From Microseira wollei NIES-4236 (GTDB taxonomy: Bacteria; Cyanobacteriota; Cyanobacteriia; Cyanobacteriales; Aerosakkonemataceae), in the NCBI RefSeq assembly GCF_020521235.1, contig NZ_BLAY01000014.1, positions 18,113 through 82,112 on the forward strand: a DNA stretch of 64,000 bases. Reading direction: 5' to 3'. The notes under the pieces are model-generated. The model did not search any database. It had not been told where the DNA came from and saw only the letters and a program-made list of their open reading frames with translations. The position numbers were made by a program, and so were the translations under genes. Every line of letters begins with the position of its first letter. Positions within the stretch are counted from its first letter, which is position 1. This document shows positions 18,348 through 26,782 of this stretch, in pieces.

Positions 18348-19036
18348 GTAGGGGCACGGCAGGAATAACATCAACCTGCCGGGTCCGCCATATTGAGCGA
18401 GTAGGGGCACGGCAGGAATAACATCAACGCGCCTGGTCCGCCATATTGAGCGAGTAGGGGCACGGCAGGAATAACATCAACGCGCCTGGTCCGCCATATT
18501 GAGCGAGTAGGGGCACGGCAGGAATAACATCAACCTGCCAGGTCCGCCATATTGAGCGAGTAGGGGCACGGCAGGAATAACATCAACCTGCCAGGTCCGC
18601 GATATTGAGCGAGTAGGGGCACGGCAGGAATAACATCAACGCGCCAGGTCCGCGATATTGAGCGAGTAGGGGCACGGCAGGAATAACATCAACGCGCCAG
18701 GTCCGCGATATGGAGCGAGTAGGGGCACGGCAGGAATAACATCAACCTGCCTGGTGCGCGATATGGAGCGAGTAGGGGCACGGCAGGAATAACATCAACC
18801 TGCCTGGTGCGCGATATTGAGCGAGTAGGGGCACGGCAGGAATAACATCAACCTGCCTGGTCCGCGATATTGAGCGAGTAGGGGCACGGCAGGAATAACA
18901 TCAACCTGCCTGGTCCGCGATATTGAGCGAGTAGGGGCACGGCAGGAATAACATCAACCTGCCTGGTCCGCGATATTGATCGAGTAGGGGCACGGCAGGA
19001 ATAACATCAACGCGCCTGGTGCGCGATATTGATAAT
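18348..19036 (+). repeat. 13 x 53-bp tandem repeat array
   Basis: Each 53-bp unit begins GTAGGGGCACGGCAGGAATA and ends TATTGAGCGA; starts lie exactly 53 bp apart from 18348 to 18984. Copies differ mainly at a CCTGCC/CGCGCC switch and in the following GGTCCGC/GGTGCGC. In the CCTGCC form the unit folds as GGCAGG-loop-CCTGCC. The array ends with a facing ATGCCGTGCCTAC arm, so it looks like an amplified family D element. No unique spacers, so it is not a CRISPR. Confidence 0.92.
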
Positions 19037-19447
19037 GCCGTGCCTACTCAGTTAATTTGGTTTCGTAACCGGCGGGTTTTACCAATAATTTTTCAGAGAA
19101 ACCCGGTTTCTTGGCGTAAGTGCTGTGAAATAAACCCGCCCCCCAGAGGGGATCGCGATCCACCCGGACACGATATCATTACTGCTGAAGATATTTTGGA
19201 CAGGACTGACGCAAGGGCGTTGCCAGAAACCCGGTTTCAGAGTCGTTCGCGTTCGCGCAGCGGCGCGCCAGCGCTCAGCGTGCCGCAGGCATATCTCTCG
19301 CAACCAAACCAACGATTTTTCGTATCGCCCTTTGTTTCTTTGCGTAAGTCCTGTTGGATTGTGAATTTAAATCTTCACAATTTCCTCACATTGTTTTGCT
19401 AAATCTGGGTTGGATATAAAACCCGCGATCGCAGTGAGGGGATAGTT
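19037..19447. other. intergenic region with AAACCCGGTTTC motifs, a family A element and a direct-repeat promoter motif
   Basis: Palindromic GAAACCCGGTTTC motifs occur at about 19099 and 19214, and a family A element spans 19200-19354. Just before the DUF4327 gene is the direct repeat described separately (19373-19390). A 127-residue plus frame across these repeats looks spurious. Confidence 0.55.
19373..19390 (+). promoter_or_regulatory. 11-bp-period direct repeat CYTCACA-N4-CYTCACA
   Basis: CTTCACA and CCTCACA start 11 bp apart, 58 bp upstream of the DUF4327 start and followed by an AT-rich GGATATAAAA. The same arrangement occurs at 25734-25751 and 29076-29093. The period fits tandem binding by an OmpR/PhoB-type response regulator, which is inference. 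Confidence 0.4.
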
Positions 19448-19669
19448 ATGATTACCTCTACTCAATACTCCATCGATCTGATCAAGCAGGAAGCGCGTCA
19501 ACTGGTCAAGCGCCGACTGGTTTGCCGTCAGCAACCAATTTATACCCTTTGTCAATATATTCCCGCCCGCGAATGGCCTTATATCGAATGCGAGTTAGAG
19601 AGAAACGACTTTTTACTGAGAGACCGCATTATCGACCTTTTGGGTCGCGAAGACTGGGAAAATGACTAA
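19448..19669 (+). CDS. DUF4327 family protein
   Basis: A 73-residue cytosolic protein matching the cyanobacterial DUF4327 pattern: QYSIDLIKQEARQLV, RQQPIYTLCQYIPAREW, then IECELERNDFLLRDRI and a GREDW ending. The family is nearly restricted to cyanobacteria and has no established function. The gene stands alone with its own upstream direct-repeat motif. Confidence 0.9.
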   Translation: MITSTQYSIDLIKQEARQLVKRRLVCRQQPIYTLCQYIPAREWPYIECELERNDFLLRDRIIDLLGREDWEND

Positions 19670-19893
19670 ACAGAGCATCCCCTGATGGTCTGTTAAACTC
19701 TCCCTTTAGGAGGGCTTTCAGCCCGACGGGGCAAAGCTATGAAAAATTAAAAATTAAAAAACATTTGGGAATTATTGTAAAATTTATTCAATAAATTTAA
19801 GCTGAAATGCAAAAACCCTGGGAAATAGCGACAAAAAAAAGATGATTTTAACCTCATAATGATATATAGGCGAGTTTTTTCACAGAGGCTGTT

Positions 19894-20421
19894 ATGCCTT
19901 ACGTATGCGAATTAGGCAGAGGCCAAAGAGTCTACCTCGATAATCAGGGAACCCAGACAATTGTGACAACTGCTAGTAGCAGTCCGGGACAGCAACAACA
20001 ATCGAGTAGCAGTTTTACCACCGGAAGTTGGACTGCACCGCCTGAAATATTCCAGATTCCCAACGGCGTTACGGTCAAGGTGGAAACAGAAGCAGGCTCT
20101 CGCTTCATCCAAATTCAAGGCAATAGCATCAGCACGACTGCTTTTGCACCTTCCTTCACCAGTTCCCAGCAGCTACAAATACAGCAAGTAGATAGCACAA
20201 GCGCATCATCCATGCCGCCGATGCAACCAATGCAACCGATGAAACCAATCGAACCGATGAAACCAATGGAAATGCGGATGGGCAACATGGAAATGCGGAT
20301 GGGTTCCTCAAGATCTGTTTCAGAATCTACCCCAGGGGAGAGGCGCTTTTGTCCGCAATGCGGTAGCAAAGTGGAATCGAGCGATCGCTTTTGTTCCAGC
20401 TGCGGTCATCGCCTGATTTAA
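19894..20421 (+). CDS. zinc-ribbon protein with Met/Pro-rich linker
   Basis: The 175-residue protein ends in a double-CxxC zinc ribbon (FCPQCGSKVESSDRFCSSCGH, here at about residues 149-169). The first 90 residues form an unrecognised, glutamine/serine-rich domain with YVCELGRGQRVYLD at the start. Between them lies a low-complexity segment of MQPM/MKPIEPM repeats and two NMEMRMG-like copies. No membrane segment. Zinc ribbons of this kind often mediate protein contacts, and no enzymatic role is visible. The ATG follows an AT-rich leader with a weak GAGG site. Confidence 0.75.
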   Translation: MPYVCELGRGQRVYLDNQGTQTIVTTASSSPGQQQQSSSSFTTGSWTAPPEIFQIPNGVTVKVETEAGSRFIQIQGNSISTTAFAPSFTSSQQLQIQQVDSTSASSMPPMQPMQPMKPIEPMKPMEMRMGNMEMRMGSSRSVSESTPGERRFCPQCGSKVESSDRFCSSCGHRLI

Positions 20422-20776
20422 TTTATAGCTGTAGGGGCACGGCAACCTAGATATATCGGGTAGTTTAACAAAATTACTCATGTGCCCCTACAACAAACGC
20501 CAGATAAAATTCTTCTCAGGGTCGGTTAAATACCCAAAGTTAGGACACAAGCTCTAGATTGGTCAATTCAGAGCAGTTTTACCGCAAGCAATCAAACAGA
20601 CTCAACTATAAAATTACCCGTTTTTGATAGTTATCCCACCGCAAGAAGCGATCAAAGAGGGACTCCAAACGATAGTCATTACGACTTCAACTGAATTTGA
20701 CATAAGGCAAAGTTTTATAAAGAAATCCAGAAAGTTCCTCAGCTTTATTGAAGACATCTACCTAACCGTTTCATAG

Positions 20777-20911
20777 CAAATCCGGTTTAATCAACCTGTT
20801 AGCCTAGCCAGGGTTAATAGGTCAATTTGAATTGGCTAATTGACCAAAATATCATCGTTGGCGCTCTAGGAAAATTAGTCAAAAAAAAGTGAAATAAAAA
20901 CCGGATTTGCC
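20777..20911. repeat. inverted-repeat element with GCAAATCCGGTTT ends
   Basis: The two 13-bp ends are exact inverted repeats enclosing about 110 bp of AT-rich non-coding DNA. The ends resemble the family C left terminus (CAAATCCGGTT). Confidence 0.65.
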
Positions 20912-20951
20912 CTCGGGAGTGGTGGAGTTCCTATTCAGTCGAATAATTCAA

Positions 20952-21029
20952 ACAGGACTGACGCAACATCTCTAGATGTAGGGTGCGTTAACGCAGTGTA
21001 ACGCACCATCTCCACTGCGTAAGTCCTGT
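20952..21029. repeat. family A element
   Basis: ACAGGACTGACGCA faces TGCGTAAGTCCTGT. Inside is a second facing pair, GTAGGGTGCGTTA / TAACGCACC. Confidence 0.7.
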
Positions 21030-21080
21030 AAAAAAAAGAATCTTCGAAGGATTTGCGAGATAAAATTCAGGAGATAGACA

Positions 21081-21992
21081 ATGTTACGAGTTACCATCGA
21101 CATGTTTTCAGGGCGTCCAAACCCTTCCTGGCTATTAGATGAGAACGAAGCCAAAGAAGTTCTCAAAGAAATTGCCAACAATCGCGCCGTAGTTGCCAGT
21201 ACCGAATCTGGGTATCAAGGTCTGGGATACCGGGGAATTTTGGTTGAATTAGTGACCGATGAAACCGTAGAACAATATAGCCTTCCCACAGTTTTTAAGA
21301 TTGCTAATGGGGCATCACTTTATGAATCAAAGGGCAAAGAAATTGCCGAACGATTGATTACCGGCATGTCGAGGTCTACAGCGGTAAGCAGTTTCATGGA
21401 AACTCCCCAAATTTTGGAGGAAGATTTACAGCGACAACTGTTAGATCATTTGGGTAGTTTGCCCAGAATCGAGCAACAGAGTGAAGTAGATGGTTCCGGT
21501 GCTGCCATAATGGAAGCCGAAGCAGCCGTGACTTGTAATATTGAACTGGGCGCATTTAATCCTGGTTTTTGGAACGCTCCGGCTCACGTGGGCAAAAACA
21601 ACTGCTATAACTATGCTACGAACCGACGCACCGATACCTTTGCCCAACCAGGCAGGGCAACTGGAAAATATCCATACCCGATGAATTGTGCTGCTGTCAC
21701 CGCAGCGGCATTATCGGATGGGGCGCACAAACGCTTTGATTGCGTGCCGGATTCAGAGAAACCCCGCTATCTAGTTGCAATGGTGGTTGCTCCGGGGGTA
21801 GATTATCACTGGTATCGCAAGCAAAAAGAAGGTTTCTGGGGTCATAAACCGGGCGGTACTCCTGCCAAGAACGTCGATAACAGCGGTAAAATAATTACCA
21901 ACCCCGAAACATGCGATCGCACTTCTGGATGGCCTAGCTATACCAACTTCTGCGGCTACTTCTACACCGCAAAAAGCATGAAAGTCAATTAA
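21081..21992 (+). CDS. two-domain protein: FSGRPNP domain plus Cys/His-rich putative papain-like hydrolase
   Basis: I do not recognise a named family. Residues 1-95 share a domain with the next gene: FSGRPNP near the start, an alpha-helical EA(K/N)E stretch, and GLGYRGI about 50 residues on. Residues about 150-303 form a second domain with KNNCYNYA, TDTFAQPGRATG, PMNCAAVTAAALSDG, DYHWYRKQKEGFWGHKPGG, then NPETC. Cys in NNCYNYA followed by His in YHWY or GHKPGG resembles an NlpC/papain-like Cys-His arrangement. That is inference; no peptidase has been shown. It has no signal peptide and the ATG follows GGAGATAGACA. Confidence 0.65.
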   Translation: MLRVTIDMFSGRPNPSWLLDENEAKEVLKEIANNRAVVASTESGYQGLGYRGILVELVTDETVEQYSLPTVFKIANGASLYESKGKEIAERLITGMSRSTAVSSFMETPQILEEDLQRQLLDHLGSLPRIEQQSEVDGSGAAIMEAEAAVTCNIELGAFNPGFWNAPAHVGKNNCYNYATNRRTDTFAQPGRATGKYPYPMNCAAVTAAALSDGAHKRFDCVPDSEKPRYLVAMVVAPGVDYHWYRKQKEGFWGHKPGGTPAKNVDNSGKIITNPETCDRTSGWPSYTNFCGYFYTAKSMKVN

Positions 21993-22093
21993 CGACTGAT
22001 ATCATGTCCAGGGATATCGCTATCCTATAAAAGGCGGCGGGGCGGGTTGATCTAAAACCCGCCCCTACTCCAGAAAAATTTGTGGAGGAAAAA

Positions 22094-22561
22094 ATGAAAT
22101 GGCTCAGCGGATTCAAAGCAATTCCTAAAAAGATTATAGGTTTGACATTGCTACTGGTTGTGGCAATCTGGGGATGTTCTACAACAGCAATAGGAGATGT
22201 GCCAATGCAAGTAGAATTGGATGTATTTAGCGGCAGACCGAACCCGTATTGGAACTTAACTCCCCAAGAAGCAAACGAATTTATTAGCTTATTGCAAGCG
22301 TTACCCCAAACCCAAGCACAAGGTTCGGTAAAAGAAGGACTAGGTTACCGGGGATTGATTGTAACAGACCCCGATCAAACGATTGCCGGTTATGACCAAA
22401 TAGTAATATCTAATGGCGTGGTGGTGGCTCGAAGCGACAGTCAATTAAGGCAATTTCCCGACAAAGAACGCCGTTTAGAAAGATGGTTATTCCAGACTGG
22501 TAGAGGTCGGTTAGATGTGGAGTTATATCGTCAAGTGGGTCAGGCGGCGCAGTTGGAGTAA
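22094..22561 (+). CDS. putative lipoprotein with FSGRPNP/GLGYRG domain
   Basis: The 155-residue protein starts at the ATG 5 nt after GGAGG (22084-22088). Its N-terminus is a signal with a lipobox-like end (VVAIWGC), so it is probably anchored to a membrane outside the cytoplasm. The mature part is one domain: MQVELDVFSGRPNPYWNLTP, EANEFISLL, EGLGYRGLIV, aligning over about 95 residues with the N-terminus of the preceding gene. The pair is co-directional, 100 bp apart. An exported partner or inhibitor of the two-domain protein is conceivable. Nothing in the sequence proves it. Confidence 0.65.
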   Translation: MKWLSGFKAIPKKIIGLTLLLVVAIWGCSTTAIGDVPMQVELDVFSGRPNPYWNLTPQEANEFISLLQALPQTQAQGSVKEGLGYRGLIVTDPDQTIAGYDQIVISNGVVVARSDSQLRQFPDKERRLERWLFQTGRGRLDVELYRQVGQAAQLE

Positions 22562-22565
22562 GACT

Positions 22566-22650
22566 GTTCGTAGTAGGCACTTCAGTGCCGCACCGTTCGT
22601 AGTAGGCACTTCAGTGCCGCACCGTTCGTAGTAGGCACTTCAGTGCCGCT
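22566..22650. repeat. three tandem 29-bp repeats (TTCGTAGTAGGCACT)
   Basis: Units begin at 22566, 22595 and 22624 exactly 29 bp apart. Each contains GGCACTTCAGTGCC, a short hairpin. A single related unit lies near 8194. It directly follows the lipoprotein gene and may act as its transcription end. Confidence 0.85.
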
Positions 22651-22654
22651 ATTA

Positions 22655-23093
22655 TTAGGGCAATTCATCACCAACTTCTCGCTCTAAAATCAAATCCATT
22701 GCTGTTTTAATAATCTCTTCTCGGTTCACCATTGAGCCAAGCTGTTCCGCTTCGTAGATACCTTCAAACGCTTCTGCTGCATTTCTCAAAGCCGATTCAT
22801 AGGCATCCTGTAAAGTTTCCTCTAGTTCTTCCTCAGTCAGATAAGTTCCTTTTGTCTTGTGTCGCTGATTGGTACGTTGAATTAGCTAGCATAGCATTCC
22901 GAATCGAAGTTTCCCAAGAAGTTGTGCGATTTTCAGCATATTTTTGAATCAGATGCAACAAAATAATTGCCTAACTGAAGATTTTGTTGAGTTGCTCTGA
23001 CTTACTCATCTCTGCGAGTTCTTCCAGCAGTTCTATCGCTTCTGGAATCTTGCCTTGGTATAGTAATTCCTTGAGAGTTATTAATTCTTCCAT
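22655..23093 (-). pseudogene. DUF29 family gene, broken by a stop and a frameshift
   Basis: Read on the minus strand, the product begins MEELITLKELLYQGKIPEA and continues AEMSKSEQLNKIFS, where a TAG replaces a sense codon. It goes on AIILLHLIQKYAENRTTSWE, and after SIRNAMLA the frame shifts to IQRTNQRHKTKGTYLTEEEL and ends MDLILEREVGDELP. The order and motifs are those of cyanobacterial DUF29 proteins (about 145 residues). The sum is one in-frame stop and one frameshift, with no large deletion, so the inactivation looks recent. Confidence 0.75.
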
Positions 23094-23760
23094 TAGGTCT
23101 TAGTCCTCCTTAATTTGGCGTTGCTAACCCGGAACGCAGTATATTCGCATTTGTAAAACCCTAGCCTCAACCTATAACTATTTAGTCCTCTGAGCGAGAA
23201 CTTTCGCTAAAAGCCCTTGGAATTTATTTCCTGGCGGGTAATGAGACTCGTGCAAAATCTGAGACAATCAAGGTTTGTTTGAGAAACTGGGATTCTTAAG
23301 CATAACTATTGGTAGATGAAAGCGGGTATAGGGTGATATCATGTCCGCGAGAGATCAGTTGTGTATAGTTGATTGTGCGAAAAAGCGTTTTTTCTCCCCC
23401 ATCCCCTTTGCTCCCCCATCCCCTTTGCTCTCCAAACGCAACCGATGCAACCGGACACGATATGAGGGGGTGGAGGGTGATATACCCTATGGAAAAATAA
23501 ATAATTTATGTAAAATACGTAATTGCGGATACCAGGCTCTCAACATCGGCTTTCACCGAAACCCATTCTCCGTAAAAATGCTGAATATGCAGTTGGCTTA
23601 ACAGATTTTTTCAGAAAAAACACTGAAGTTATTTGAACATAATTTTCAGAATAACCACTGAGGCTTCAGCCTAGAATAAACTCTATACTTCAGGGTCATT
23701 ATGACTAAATGTACACTTAGATGTGCGGCTCGCTTTGAGCAGTAACCTCAATCAAAAACT
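23094..23760. other. non-coding gap with a family B element
   Basis: A family B element lies at 23334-23464 (GATATCATGTCC to GGACACGATAT). The remainder is AT-rich with an imperfect repeat ACTGAAGTTATTTGAAC / ACTGAGGCTTCAG near 23624-23670. A plus frame at 23341-23601 crosses the element and looks spurious. Confidence 0.55.
23334..23464. repeat. family B element (GATATCATGTCC ends)
   Basis: TGATATCATGTCCG faces CCGGACACGATAT across about 105 bp. Related copies are at 46336-46440, 51503-51609 and 57863-57958. Confidence 0.6.
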
Positions 23761-24240
23761 ATGTCGGATTTATTTCGCTCCAGAGTGAAACAAGCACGAT
23801 CGCATTATCCCGCTAACGCTGCCATAAATCAACCTGCTCCCTACCGCCAGGTTAAGCCCGCCAATACACAATCTCCTAAATCTGCCCCAGTTATACTTTT
23901 TGAATACGAAATTAGTGCAGAGTTTACTCGACTCCATTACAATCCACCGCTTTGGCTGGATCTTCATCCCCATGACTTTAAGGTGACTTTACACCTGGAA
24001 TCACCTTGCTATGCCACCGATCTTTACGGTGTGGACATGGTGGAAGCAGAAAACCTCCTCAAACTAGCCATTGCCGATCTGCCACCAGCGGTCAACGATT
24101 CGCCAGACTGTCCAGACGGAACAACAGAGCAACTCTGCCTATACTTTGCCAAAATTAAGTTCCCCGACCCTGAGATTCGCATCAAGGCAGTTAAAGTGTA
24201 TGAATGTCCCGAACGAGCCACAATTTTAAGGTTATTTTAA
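23761..24240 (+). CDS. divergent 6-pyruvoyl-tetrahydropterin synthase / QueD-like protein
   Basis: After about 40 Pro-rich residues, the 159-residue protein shows the order of a tunnel-fold pterin synthase: FEYEISAEFTRLHYNPP, a HPHDFKVTLHLE strand with an HxH pair as in the zinc site, a GVDMVEAENLLK helix, then PDGTTEQLCLYFA and a final VKVYECPERATI matching the pTxE and vxEt positions. The catalytic cysteine and the DH pair of QueD are not evident, so activity is uncertain. The assignment rests on motif order only. It is co-directional with the membrane protein 76 bp downstream. Confidence 0.5.
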   Translation: MSDLFRSRVKQARSHYPANAAINQPAPYRQVKPANTQSPKSAPVILFEYEISAEFTRLHYNPPLWLDLHPHDFKVTLHLESPCYATDLYGVDMVEAENLLKLAIADLPPAVNDSPDCPDGTTEQLCLYFAKIKFPDPEIRIKAVKVYECPERATILRLF

Positions 24241-24343
24241 TCAAATAGGGCTGTTTGGGCGAGTCAATCAGCGCGATCGCACCCTGGGTCGCCTATGGTT
24301 GAATCAGTGCTGAATTATGACTCTGATGCGGGAGAGGCAAGCA

Positions 24344-25600
24344 ATGGATCTGGCAATTGCATTCAGGTTAGCGATCGCTCTTGCCTTGGGTCTGATTGTG
24401 GGCATGGAACGAGGGTGGCAGAGTAGAGAAAGTCCCACAGGTCTTCGCATTGCGGGGTTCAGAAGTTTTGGCTTCGCGGGACTGTTTGGTGGCGTGTCGG
24501 CACTTTTGGCGGGGAAGTTTGGCGCTAATGTGCTGGCGGTGGCATTTTTAGGTCTGGCTTTGATGGTGGTGGCGTCTTACGCAATCACTAGCAGAGAAAC
24601 TCAGGACTTTGGCATCACCACAGAGCTATCTTTACTAATTACCTTTGTGCTGGGAGCCTTGGCAGGGGGCGGATTTGAGGCGGAAGCTCTTGCATCTGCG
24701 GTAGTTATGACAGTGCTGCTGGGATTGAAGCAGGAATTGCACCATACCTTAGAGCAATTGGATCGGCGGGAACTGATTGCAACGTTACAACTGCTGATCG
24801 TTGCAGCCGTGGCGCTTCCCCTCCTCCCCGACCGCGACCTTGGCCCTTGGGAGGCATTGAACCCCAGGACAATTGGATGGCTGGTGCTGTTAATCGCAGG
24901 GATATCCTATATCGGATACTTTGCCATGCGAATATTTGGGACGCGCGTCGGTTTGTTGGCGACGGCGGTGCTGGGGGGATTGGTTTCCTCTACAGCGGTG
25001 ACGCTTTCCTATGGTCGGATGGCACGCCGGGAGCAAAGAAATTTTGCCTTGCTGGGGGCGGGTATTTCCCTGGCGGCGGGGACGATGGCAGTCCGCATCC
25101 TCGTAGAAGTGGCGATTGTCAACTTCTCTTTGCTTCCCTGGTTGGTTGCGCCAGTGGCGATATTGGCAATGGTGCCATTGGTGGCGGCGGTTGCGATCGC
25201 CACTCGCACCCCTGCTTCTAAATCATCCGCCGAAGTGCCGCTAAAAAATCCCGTCGAATTAGGATCGGCTTTGGGATTTGGTGCAGTTCTGAGCCTTTTG
25301 TTTATCCTTGTGCGTGCATTTGAAAGCTGGTTCGGCAATGCAGGTATCTATATACTCTCAGCTATTTCGGGAATTACTGATGTAGACGCGGTGAGTCTCT
25401 CCCTCGCTCAGGCAACGCGCACAAACTTGCCCCTATCAGTGGGAGCAACTGGAATTTTAATTGCAGCAATGGTTAATACAGTAGTCAAAGCGTTGCTGGC
25501 AACCTTTATCGGTGGATGGCAGTTAGCTCGATGGTGTGCAACGATTTTGTTGAGTGCGTTGGGATTAAGTTTAATTGCAGCGTTTTTTATTCATGGGTGA
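24344..25600 (+). CDS. MgtC/SapB-DUF4010 family integral membrane protein
   Basis: A strongly hydrophobic protein of about 418 residues with roughly 10-12 membrane spans. The N-terminal part carries the MgtC/SapB-type pattern ALALGLIVGMERGWQ, TGLRIAGFRSFGFAGLFGG and GLKQELHH. The C-terminal part is DUF4010-like (GLVSSTAVTLSYGRMARRE, SGITDVDAVSLSLA). The role is unknown; transport or magnesium/membrane homeostasis has been proposed for relatives. I prefer the ATG encoding MDLAIAFRLA, though an ATG 27 bp upstream is possible. Confidence 0.85.
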   Translation: MDLAIAFRLAIALALGLIVGMERGWQSRESPTGLRIAGFRSFGFAGLFGGVSALLAGKFGANVLAVAFLGLALMVVASYAITSRETQDFGITTELSLLITFVLGALAGGGFEAEALASAVVMTVLLGLKQELHHTLEQLDRRELIATLQLLIVAAVALPLLPDRDLGPWEALNPRTIGWLVLLIAGISYIGYFAMRIFGTRVGLLATAVLGGLVSSTAVTLSYGRMARREQRNFALLGAGISLAAGTMAVRILVEVAIVNFSLLPWLVAPVAILAMVPLVAAVAIATRTPASKSSAEVPLKNPVELGSALGFGAVLSLLFILVRAFESWFGNAGIYILSAISGITDVDAVSLSLAQATRTNLPLSVGATGILIAAMVNTVVKALLATFIGGWQLARWCATILLSALGLSLIAAFFIHG

Positions 25601-25967
25601 AGGTGGGGTGTTTTGAGTGCGATCGCTGGGATCGTCGAATGCGAACTGACAACGATGGGTGATTTCACGGCACGGCTGGCGCAGAGTGAGTTGTCGGTGT
25701 GGCAAGCGTAAATTTTTACAAAGTTTTCTACTTCCTCACAAAATCTTCACATTTTTGTTTTATTTTAAGATAAAAAGTATTATAGGCTTAGCAGCGATTC
25801 TCATATGACGTTTTGCTGTACATTTCTCTACTCAAATTCTCACAAAAACAGAAAGTTACCAAAATCTTAAACAAGCTCCTTTCAAAACTTATCAGTTAAA
25901 TACAGGCAGGCTCCTGGCGTGAGTTTACCTCTAAGCCTAACGGCGTTCTATTACAGGAGATATAGGT
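25601..25967. other. non-coding gap with a direct-repeat motif
   Basis: After HIP1-containing sequence the DNA becomes AT-rich. The direct repeat CCTCACA-N4-CTTCACA lies at 25734-25751 and the start of the next gene follows AGGAGATATAGGT. No other feature is seen. Confidence 0.5.
25734..25751 (+). promoter_or_regulatory. 11-bp-period direct repeat CYTCACA-N4-CYTCACA
   Basis: CCTCACA and CTTCACA start 11 bp apart, 217 bp upstream of the exported protein gene, and are followed by a run of T and AT-rich sequence with TTAAGATAAAAAG. Same motif as at 19373 and 29076. Confidence 0.4.
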
Positions 25968-26669
25968 ATGAAACGGTGTTGGCTTCCATTACTTCTAGCA
26001 CTATCGATATTGGCAGTATTAGTACCAAGCTCTCTCAATGCTGAGGGATCTTCATCATCTTCAGAAAAACAAAAGCCCGAAACTTCAAAAAATTTTCCTG
26101 AGCTTTTAGTGAGCAATCTTCCTGGTATTCTAACTGGTATTGCTGGTATTATCACCGCCATTTATACCGACCGGAAATCTAGTAACAAGCAGCAGGAACT
26201 CCAAAGAAGCCTAGATACAAAACTCGCCAGAGGAAATTTAGATCAAGAAATCACAACTGCTCTGAAGAGCGATGAGTTTCGTCAAAAACTTTTAGACATC
26301 CTAATCAGAGATCAGCTCTTTATAGGATTTATTAAAAATCTCGGTCAGTTTACTACCGTTTGTGACGTCACTGGTCAAATTAAAGATTGTCAGTCTCATT
26401 TTGATGAAAGATTGAAAAAAAGTTTGATAGAGCCAACAACGAAGAGTTTTATTCAAAGCCAAGGATTTGTAACTGGAGAACAAATAAATAGAGATTTGGA
26501 AAAAATCGATGTGTCTACTGAGAATGGTCGTAAGATGCTAAGGGAAAGTTTCTGGTATTTGGTGTCCTTCGACCCAGATTTCCAAGAAAAACTACGGGTG
26601 GTAATCTTGGAGACAGCCAAGCCAAAAGAAGTTTTAGAATTGTTGCAAAAGCAAATACTTAAACCCTAA
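25968..26669 (+). CDS. exported or membrane-anchored protein of unknown function
   Basis: The 233-residue protein begins with a Sec-type signal (MKRCWLPLLLALSILAVLVP, cleavage possible near LNAEG). A serine-rich linker and a second hydrophobic segment (about residues 46-66, LVSNLPGILTGIAGIITAIY) follow. The rest is helical and charged, with two cysteines close together (VCDVTGQIKDC) that could pair if exported. No known domain is recognised. A good ribosome site (AGGAG) precedes the ATG. It is co-directional with the next two unknown genes but separated by 113 bp. Confidence 0.6.
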   Translation: MKRCWLPLLLALSILAVLVPSSLNAEGSSSSSEKQKPETSKNFPELLVSNLPGILTGIAGIITAIYTDRKSSNKQQELQRSLDTKLARGNLDQEITTALKSDEFRQKLLDILIRDQLFIGFIKNLGQFTTVCDVTGQIKDCQSHFDERLKKSLIEPTTKSFIQSQGFVTGEQINRDLEKIDVSTENGRKMLRESFWYLVSFDPDFQEKLRVVILETAKPKEVLELLQKQILKP

Positions 26670-26782
26670 GTATAGACAGTTTAAAATAGGTGATGATCAG
26701 CGTTATTACAGCTCGTTCAAGTTAGCAAATTAATACAAAATCCTAAAGCCGAAGGGTAGAAACATCAAAGGAGGCAATGAAA

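Larger units (their letters stand above)
20422..21080. other. repeat-rich intergenic region
   Basis: Contains a family D element (20431-20491), a roughly 135-bp inverted repeat with ends GCAAATCCGGTTT and AAACCGGATTTGC (20777-20911), and a family A element (20952-21029). No gene is convincing. The ribosome site of the next gene is CAGGAGATAGACA. Confidence 0.6.

Noticed and set aside
18348..19036. CRISPR-like periodic array
   Set aside because: Repeat units are contiguous with no unique spacers and no cas genes nearby.
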